Below are positions 56,901-64,000 of a stretch of 64,000 nucleotides of DNA, piece after piece; position 1 is the stretch's first letter, and each line of letters opens with the position of its first letter. This stretch comes from Angiostrongylus vasorum. Taxonomy: Eukaryota > Nematoda > Chromadorea > Rhabditida > Metastrongylidae. A program made the translations under genes and the position numbers. Below the pieces are notes generated by a model that made no database searches, was not told where the DNA came from, and saw only the letters and a program-made list of their open reading frames with translations. The stretch is taken from contig JADANN010000213.1 in assembly GCA_018806985.1 (NCBI GenBank), forward strand, positions 1 to 64,000, read 5' to 3'.

Positions 56901-59155
56901 GAAAGTTGTTCGGCTTCCGCTGTGCACCGTGATTGGATACCTAGAAATATTTAACAGCAAGTTAAAAGAGAGTGCGACTGGAGTAGCAGTGGAGTAGTTG
57001 TTATTATGAAAATACTTTTGCAGTTTGCTACAGTTTGCTACAGCCGAAAGCATTGCAAGTGTTGTTCAACAGCAAAAATTCAGCCGTAACAATGGAAAGC
57101 CAATTTACGATGAAATACCGTGGAAATTTTAGAATTATGAATTGTTATATTGTTTACGAGACTTTGAAAGAGGTCAAGTTGTTGTACCACAAGCGGAGAA
57201 CTATGGGGCATTCTCAGGAATGATCCTATTTAATTGCGAGGAATGCACACAGGTCCGATCCACTGTTCCAGGTTTGCAACCATCTACTTCCAGTTTCACC
57301 ACTTGCTGCTCCGTGCCCTACTTAACATAGTTTTCGTTAGGTAAGAAATTGTTTCAAAAAGTTGTCTTAAGCAGTGCCTTATTTGTTTTCACTTAACTAG
57401 TTTCGACTGACAACGGTATAGGTTGAGCTTTGCATGAACAGGTACGATTCTTGGAGACACTGTGGAAGTACTTGCCACTATGGACGACCCAAAAGCGCAC
57501 GAATGATTCTGAATTAGAATTGATACAGTTTAACTCTGAGTAGTATTCTAAGCACCTGGTGATAAATGATATATGTCTTCTTTTCTACTCCTTATAAGTT
57601 TTGCTATGCTTTCACATCTTTCTTTGGTTTAAACACATGCCTATTGAATCCTTGGCTTTCTGTTTTTTATCCTTTTTTTTGGTGTCGTGATGTTCTCATT
57701 GAAGATCTCTTTGGATTGTTGTTCCTTTCCTTCTGCATGGAAGCAATGTTTTGGTGCAAATAAATATGAGAGTTTTTTCGAGCTATTTTTGTGGAGCTAG
57801 ATGTTTTTCATTAAGTCAATAATACTTTTTTGAGCGAGCAGCATGTATTTACATCTATGATAGGGTGTCATCGGGTCGTTCGTCTATTGAGAGGTGTCCA
57901 TTAATACGGAAGAAATAAGTACGAAAAGAATTCTCAGAACGGCGCACGATTCCTTAACGACGACCACATGGTTGAATAGCCGGTGTGTTTTTTAGTCACG
58001 TCAGTCGGCGTTGTTACCAGTGCAGCCTGACGGCTGGAATTATGGAATGCATCCAGCAGATCTCCTTTCACGATTGTACCTACGCTGTTCAGAAAAAAAA
58101 GTCATTCACATAAATGACGTGTATCATTCGTAGTGTCGCTTATCAATGACAAGAGAACGACGCTAGCAATGTATTCATAAGTGAAAGACGCCTTTTTCTT
58201 CGCATAGCGGGATTACCGATTGAGATTCTGAGCAGTTCATGAGTTCTGTGAAAGTGATAGCACAACAGCTGTTGCTTTTCACTACTTCTACACCTTGTGT
58301 GAATGTGAATTCCTCGTCATCTTTTTTTTTCCACGAAGCTTGCTTGTTGCAGCATTCACCGACAGTGCTTGTGTTTCACACGCGTATTTCAGAAAAGCGG
58401 TCACTTGACGATTTTTTGTGGCATTACTTCCACAGCACATTGGTTTTATTTATTCGTAGCCATGAATCGAGTTCACTAGATTGGCTAATGTAAGTCACTT
58501 TGTACTTTGGGAAGATCCTTTGGTGCGTGGTTTATATGTAGCACATGAGAAAGGCGTGTGGTTGTGTAACTGCCATTTGATCTAAATATCAATGTTTTCT
58601 TTTCCGAAATATTGGTTGCATATAATCGCAGAGAAACCCAATTTTTTAAACGTTATGGGCCCATTGCAATATGGAGTCGCCCTATTGGCTCAGGTAGTCG
58701 CGCTACATTTTATACTCTTGTAATTCCATCAACGGAGCAACAGCACCGTTGGGAAGTCGCGCCACGAACAGAATGACGAGGAGTGTGTGAGAGAGTGAGT
58801 ACTTGGTGAACGCAGACTTATACGTAGGTCCATTCGTAACCACCTTGGACAGCCAGGCAGTAATAGTCAAGTACGGAAACAGTTGTTGCGTGCAATACTA
58901 GTTGCGGTAAAATCCTTCCTTAAGCACGTTTTTGAGGAGCTTTATTATTCTTATTTTAGAAGCGAAGTCATTCTTACTACATTTTGCGGAAATCTTAGTT
59001 TTCCGAAGAAGAACAAATCGGGGAGTTTTGCTTCGAGATGTGTTATCCACCCTCAGAAAACGTTCGTTTCCTCCTAAATATCAAAACTGATACAAGTTTA
59101 TAATTGGCTTAGTGAACCTGATAGTGCGTGTTATATTAGTGAGTTATCAATATTT
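53991..59155. other. low-repeat region; possible unrecognised exons at 56.2-57.5 kb
   Basis: About 5 kb with little repeat content apart from a TA-rich run at 54035-54072. Open, coding-like plus-strand pieces occur at 56268-56415 (after ggtggaatttcag; SLVTEFWNSNTDYYVDN), 57149-57275 (YCLRDFERGQVVVPQAEN) and 57441-57543 (VRFLETLWKYLPLWTTQKR). They may be exons of one gene or gene relics. I recognise no domain and could not join them with confidence. Minus-strand frames at 54073-54670, 55142-55444, 55886-56131 and 56730-57053 show no signature. Confidence 0.3.
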
Positions 59156-59548
59156 ATGCTTCTGTACAGAGGCGTCTTCCTCAGGAAAAATATTACTCGA
59201 GATGACAGCTGGTTTTTTACATCTGGCCATATAACGAATGTTATAATGAATGAATTAATGAATTCACTATATAAGGAATGTTCTGTGCTGTTGTTTGTGA
59301 AGTCTGGAAGGAATTTTGCGATAATGCCGCCTGCTAATCGAAGCAACGTAACGACCGGCATCTACTCTGCCCAACTTCCAGAAGTTCACCACTGTTATTC
59401 AAAGCGATTTTCCCCAATGATAGCAACGCACTCTTTCTATATGAAAGAGTGCTTCCCTCATTTTGTAGACACTGGGATGGAGTTTAGTCGCAACTATCAT
59501 ATTCTTAGCGTTTCGTTCCTAAGTATGTCCTTAAAACGGGAGCCTTAA
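59156..59548 (+). pseudogene. mariner-family transposase, catalytic-domain fragment
   Basis: A 130-codon frame collinear with the mariner catalytic domain. FLRKNITRDDSWFF matches the block at the first catalytic aspartate (FLDRIVTCDEKWVLY pattern), with the Asp kept. SGRNFAIMPPANRSNVT then YSAQLPEV match the region GVxxxELLPxNxTI and YxxQLxxL. KECFPHF stands where DNARPHxA carries the second catalytic aspartate, which is lost. There is no recognisable HPPYSPDL block after it. It is a relic, with low overall identity to the family pattern, so I hold it below the copy at 13090. Confidence 0.55.
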
Positions 59549-59954
59549 CGCATAGCTTTAACGAATCCCAACAACCAAGGAGCTAGTTTGAAAGTGATGG
59601 TGAGCACTTCAGCAGATAATCAAACATATGAATATCCTACCAACGGCGTTTGTGCTTCATCATTGTTCCGAGAATAGTATGATCATGATTATCCAACTTT
59701 TTTAAGGAATTTTTGGAGTTCTTCAGTAACTCGAGTAGTTAGCCAGCACATATTTGTCCCTGCTGAAAATAGTGGACAACCTAATGGCTGATACAATTAA
59801 CTGTTTTTACATAGACTCTTATATTCGTACACGTGAACTTTTGCGCACTTCAAAGAATTCAAATGATGTATGCTAGGTAAGGTGCGGCAGATGCAGACAA
59901 TGACGGATGGTCTCCACAAGTATATCTCACAAGTCAACATTTTTTTGCACGATT
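59549..59954. other. unassigned spacer
   Basis: No supported feature. Confidence 0.5.
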
Positions 59955-60270
59955 GATATAACAAGAGGTTGGTCTAAAAAGTTTTAATCGGCTAGCGCTT
60001 GGGCGCCTTCTACTTCCTCAGAACGGAATTGATCCGAGTCGATGGCACACAGCTGGTCGTGGTCGTGATATGAGTTTTTCGTTATCGCATCGGGTCGAAT
60101 CCAGTGGAAGGGGAACACCGCTCGAAAGATTAACTTCACTTTACTCAGCGGTGTCCTTTTATGAAGGATGGATGTTGATTGATGGCCCCTTCAATCATCA
60201 TCTGCTTTGGGTGGCAATGCGTCCTGTAGCAGACGGTACTTCATTTGAAGGCTCATAGCGTGGCCATCAA
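59955..60270 (-). mobile_element. PLE-B unit
   Basis: Contains the decayed core (about 59985-60022; reverse complement ctgaggaagta, then a gctagccg end), the body (gatccgagtcgatggcacac, gggtcgaatccagtgga) and the far block atgaaggatggatgttgatt through tgcgtcctgtagcagacgg. That far block is the one found fused to histone H3 at 24318-24390. Confidence 0.65.
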
Positions 60271-60741
60271 TGTCAAAAAAAAGACCTTCGTTAAACCTTC
60301 GCGAGAATCCAGGTAAGCTTTGGCTCAGCTCATTCATGTAAAAAATTTGCCAAATATTGTTACCGAGGTCTAACGAGGGTCGGTCTTATGGTCGTTATCG
60401 TAGGGCTCGTAGGAGCGTAATGCTGTTATTTCCGCAGTGTTAACAAGCTCGTCTACACATAGCTACCATGGTCTAGATGTAGTGTAGTTCACTTAGATGA
60501 TAACATAATACGCGGTCATGGATTCAACAAAGCTGACCAAGGTGTATCATTAAGATTGGTCTCTAATTTGTGAGTTGAGTATGCCGTCAAGCTGCTCAAG
60601 AGTATTATGGTGTTGCTCTCATTTAAGGCTTTGTGTGAGCACTAACCAAGTGGGGAGAGCGAACTTGCAAAGAGATGATATGTATAGCGATCATAAAGAA
60701 CACGAACGTTAATCATGTCTTGCGGGTTTCAGCTTGTGCTT
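60271..60741. other. unassigned spacer
   Basis: No supported feature. Confidence 0.5.
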
Positions 60742-60800
60742 TACTCCATTAAGCACCACACTGGTGATTGAATACATATTTAGCCTGTAAATGGGCAGCG
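60742..60800 (-). repeat. SINE1 fragment
   Basis: Short match (ggtgattgaatacatattta and preceding attaagcacc) to the SINE1 3' body, about 160 bases left of a full copy in the same orientation. Confidence 0.5.
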
Positions 60801-60963
60801 TGGTTTTCCGATGTCTGAAGTACTGTTATAACCTTTACACGCAAGTCTACATATAGTATAAATTCGCCAACATCGAAGGAACAGTGGATTCCCTTTGAAC
60901 TGGGCGCATGATCTAACCACATATGTGTGGCATGATTCTCGCGTGGTTGCTCGCAATTTGATA

Positions 60964-61245
60964 AATAAGGATAAAGGATGAGGCTCTCGGTGTTGATGAA
61001 TTTCTGAGAGACGCGCCATGCATTCGACTTCATTAAGCAACGTTAGAGGTGAATGAATGCATATCTGGCTTATACGATGACTCGCGGTGGCCTACGGATG
61101 TATCGAGCCAGTGCTATTATGTTCCTATACAGGTCTGGCATCAATTTGCCGACGTAAGGGGGATCGAAGGGCTGGTTATTTTGCGGTTGCGATCGATCCC
61201 ATGTGCATTGTACGGCACCTCTAACTACTGCTCTACACGCGCCCC
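60964..61245 (-). repeat. SINE1, full-length copy
   Basis: Minus-strand copy from aataaggataaaggatgagg (3' tail) to the A-box end at gctctacacgcgccc. Confidence 0.85.
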
Positions 61246-61384
61246 ACGTTATTTGATATCATAGAATTTCCCAGTGTTCTCTTGTTCACGATTTTTTTGG
61301 CAGTAAGTGCTGGCGATGAAATTTCAGTCATCTTTTTCGTGTGGGGTGACAGTGTGAAACTACGTGAAACAAAAAAAAATTTGT

Positions 61385-61625
61385 CCCGCTACCGATGTGA
61401 TTTCGCGGAAAGGCAAAGGTGGTAGCGTCGCCGGCTGTATAGCAACGTGGAACCAAAAGCGTTGTTAGCCTTCAAAAGAGAGGATCCTTGTTGCGAAATA
61501 TCAGTTGTTTCCAAAATACGAAAAATTACCCGAAGGAAGATGGAAGTGACTGTGCAGGTGATCACAGTTGATGTTGTAGGCGGTTTTCCCTACTTCATTT
61601 CTGGATGCTCGGATTGCAAAATGTG
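61385..61625 (+). repeat. paired conserved segment S1, copy 2 (coding-like)
   Basis: Plus-strand partner of 33698-33975. The frame carries KITRRKMEVTVQVITVDV then VGGF. Similarity starts upstream at ttcgcggaaaggcaaaggtg and ends near tggatgctcgga. Confidence 0.5.
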
Positions 61626-61662
61626 CCCTACGGAAGTCAGGCATTTTCATTTTTTTAATTAA

Positions 61663-62129
61663 CAAACTCTTGCAAGGGTAGTTGATGAATGTTTAAACCT
61701 CTGCAGTTTTAAGGAGCACTGTGATCACGCCTTTTCTAAGAATTTCTTCATATCTATCTCAAAAAAAAATTATCTGTCTCTGTTTTTATCACTGCAGCGT
61801 TTTCGATCAGTGTTAAGAGTAAGGTTATCTTTCAAGGACCAGTTCGACGAACTAAAAGTTGCGTAGCTGGTGATAATATTTCTGAGCGCATCCTTCAACA
61901 GCGCCACTTTCAGAGATTTTTGTACAGAGGAGGCGATGATACTGTCCTGTGTAGAACATTTTTTTAATGACAGCGCTACTGGACAGGCAAAAGTTTCAGC
62001 AACGAAAAGGTTTGAATTGAAAACCTAAGTTATTTTAAGTATTTTTGATCTGGACGACAATAATGTGGAAGTTTAAGGGCTCTAAAGTTTAAAACAGGGA
62101 GGAATTCAGGTCATAGCGCACTTCATGTA
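61663..62129. other. unassigned spacer
   Basis: No supported feature. Confidence 0.5.
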
Positions 62130-62350
62130 TTGACACAAGAATATAACTTCAATGATGCTGAGATATTTGCAAAATCTTCAGACCGCAGGTGTCTGCGGTG
62201 GGGAACGAACGCGCTATTGTCCTTTCCGGGGAGTAAGCATTCACCACCACACCATGCGGATCCTTCGTTTCGACTGTCTCTCAGCTGTTTCTATCGATCT
62301 TTTTCTATCAGCAATCACCCATCAGCGGGTTTGGACGGGACACCCAGACG
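62130..62350 (+). repeat. foldback repeat FB6, single plus unit
   Basis: One unit from aatataacttcaatgatgct through gaccgcaggtgtctgcggtg and tttccggggagtaagc to tcagcaatcacccatcagcg. No facing unit seen downstream. Confidence 0.8.
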
Positions 62351-63179
62351 AGACGAGATAGGTAAGAGATGGGAAAACGGGATTGGCTCACTCTGGCCTG
62401 TGAGCCCAAATGCGCATGAATCATATAGGGAAAGACTCACCTCACATAGGACTCAGGCAGGAAAGGGTTGTTGAATAAAGGAACATATAAATCAATGGGG
62501 ATCACTGCTGACTAACTACCGCAAACACTACTCGGCGTCGTGAGGTAGAATCTATTACAATTCACAGCCGTCAACCGCCATCAGCTTTAATCTGGACCAA
62601 AATTTTACTCACTATTGAGACGACATGTTGCCACAGATGAGGGTAGTGGTTGAAGCCTCTCTCCTAATCTCTTTGTGTTTAAGTATGTTCTATTCAAAAG
62701 CTTACTTGTATTTTGACTCTCATTTCCTACGTTGCGGCTGGGATGGACAGTCCCTGACTACGTTCAATATCACGTCGTACCTCTCAGTGATTACCGAACA
62801 CAGCGTTTACACATGAGAATGTTTGTCTTTGAACACTTCTCTTCCAAAACTTATGTATCAAAGGCATGAAATCAAAGGTGTAGTTTTTTCACCGACACCC
62901 TCTAGCAGTTCCAAAACATTTTAGCTGGATGAACCACATCCAAACTATATCAAGAGACGTGGAGCTCCGCAGGGAATGTTATTTACTCCTAGTCTAAATG
63001 TTCGTTGATTACGAGAGAACAGAAAACCGTGCATGAACCATCGCCTTCCTGTCCACCTTAAAAGCAGTATTGCGACATGAAGATTTTCGTTTCGATTTCA
63101 GACCGGTACTTGTTGAACTGCAGTTTTAATTAATCAGAGAAGCATATTGTTTATACGATGTAATTCGTAAAGTCTTTCA
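62351..63179. other. unassigned spacer
   Basis: No supported feature. Confidence 0.45.
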
Positions 63180-63830
63180 TGCTATGGCATACGCTGCAAA
63201 TAGCCATTTCCAATGGCTACGAGACTGTGGCTCGGCATAGGAGTAGAGGAAATCCCAATCCTCCAAAAGAGAACTCTAGCGACAATGAGGTCCCATTTAT
63301 CCTGCCCTTCATTTCAAATGAAGTAAGTGCAGCTATAAAACGTTGCTTAAAAAGGGTGGGTCTAGAGAATTCGGTAAACGTAGTTGAAATGCCACCGAGT
63401 ACTCTTAGGCGCCAGCTGGTTCGTAACCGCCTATATGACCGTCTATGTGCAACGCAAATTGCATAGTTTGCCCCTAATGGTAGAGACGGTCATTGCATGA
63501 GCTCAGGTACAGTTCATCTGATCTCCTGTAAAGCGTGCGGAGACGAATACATTGGCGAAACGGGTAGACCACTCTGCGTTGGTATAAAAAGAACACCTAG
63601 TCGGCATACGTAAACCAAATACTCCACTAGGCAAGCATAGGACCCAGAGACATAACGGGGAGGAATTTGAAGTACGTGTCACGATCCTCGCACAGGAATC
63701 GAAAACACAAGCGCGCAAAACTTTCGTGGCGTTCTGGATTATTTCCAGAAATCCGAAAATGAACCACAGGGAAGAATGCCTCATTATCACGCGTGATATT
63801 GGGAACTATATAAACCTGTTGTTCTGATGC
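63180..63830 (+). pseudogene. Penelope-like element PLE-A, linker and GIY-YIG endonuclease (PLE-5)
   Basis: The best preserved endonuclease in the window. The RT-EN linker reads NEVPFILPFISNEVSAAI and RRQLVRNRLYDRLC, like other PLEs. Next come the Cys-rich stretch around CIVC and HLISCKACGDEY, then the catalytic core YIGETGRPLC, then after a frameshift HRTQRHNGEEFEV and FVAFWIISRNPKMNHREEC, the conserved C-terminal block with its asparagine. Frameshifts near 63473 and near 63570 break the frame. It ends with a stop near 63828, followed by the terminal repeat. Confidence 0.85.
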
Positions 63831-63924
63831 GAGGGGCACATCACGCTTCCATGTGAATTCTGTGCGGTTGTCTCCACGCGACATAGTGAGTGGAAGACTC
63901 ATAGAAAGCGGTGAGTTTGCAAAC

Positions 63925-64000
63925 AGTTTTGGTTCAGCATTTTCTCTGTTTGGTTATGGCGGTGTTTGACCGTGTAGATTGCACTCAACGTGACCTTTCT
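63925..64000 (+). mobile_element. PLE-A terminal repeat, cut by the window edge
   Basis: Starts ttttggttcagcattttctc and matches 41512-41579 to the last base of the window. In the 41505 copy the hammerhead core begins at the very next base, so a ribozyme is expected just outside the window. Confidence 0.8.

Noticed and set aside
1..64000. CRISPR arrays, rRNA genes, operons
   Set aside because: No regularly spaced identical repeats with unique spacers, no rRNA-like sequence, and no run of co-oriented genes were seen; the window is eukaryotic.

Overview
The window looks like repeat-dense intergenic DNA from a nematode, most likely a strongylid such as a hookworm. The basis is a nematode-type RTE retrotransposon (apurinic-type endonuclease plus reverse transcriptase), mariner transposase relics, Penelope-like elements with GIY-YIG endonucleases, moderate A+T content, and gene relics that keep introns. 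The taxonomic call is inference from element types and style of sequence; nothing here names a species. I find no intact host protein-coding gene, no tRNA or rRNA gene and no CRISPR array. Almost every longer open frame lies inside a repeat or a decayed mobile element.

Layout. 0-5 kb: 5' part of an RTE element (minus strand), a palindromic foldback-type repeat, and the first tRNA-like SINEs. 7-18 kb: many copies of one tRNA-like SINE family (here SINE1), three pieces of a ~390 bp dispersed repeat (here R3), a 42-bp-arm hairpin derived from the foldback family, and a mariner pseudogene. 18-32 kb: a cluster of Penelope-like fragments (family PLE-A with RT/GIY-YIG coding relics; family PLE-B, non-coding pLTR-like units), a histone H3 fragment fused to PLE-B, a CDK-like kinase relic, and an R3 copy with an 18 bp target-site duplication. 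32-41 kb: a 5'-only RTE copy and a nearly complete RTE copy of ~3.4 kb. 41-47 kb: a solo PLE-A terminal repeat holding a well-formed hammerhead ribozyme, a second inverted foldback pair, R3 copies, and a second, better preserved CDK-like relic that is paralogous to the one at 29 kb. 47-59 kb: the least repetitive part, with a long imperfect (CTA)n tract and a few open segments that could be exons or relics of unrecognised genes. 59-64 kb: a second mariner relic, PLE-B, SINE1, a foldback unit, and a PLE-A copy that runs off the right edge.

The elements interact. R3 is inserted into PLE-A; PLE units abut and truncate the H3, CDK and RTE sequences; SINEs carry 3' tails typical of retroposition. 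The most interesting signals are the hammerhead motif in the PLE-A terminal repeat (41580-41620), related hammerhead-like cores in PLE-B, the foldback family that recurs as facing inverted pairs, a small conserved upstream frame in three RTE copies, and the paired CDK relics. Boundaries of repeats were set by eye from copy-to-copy comparison and may be off by tens of bases.
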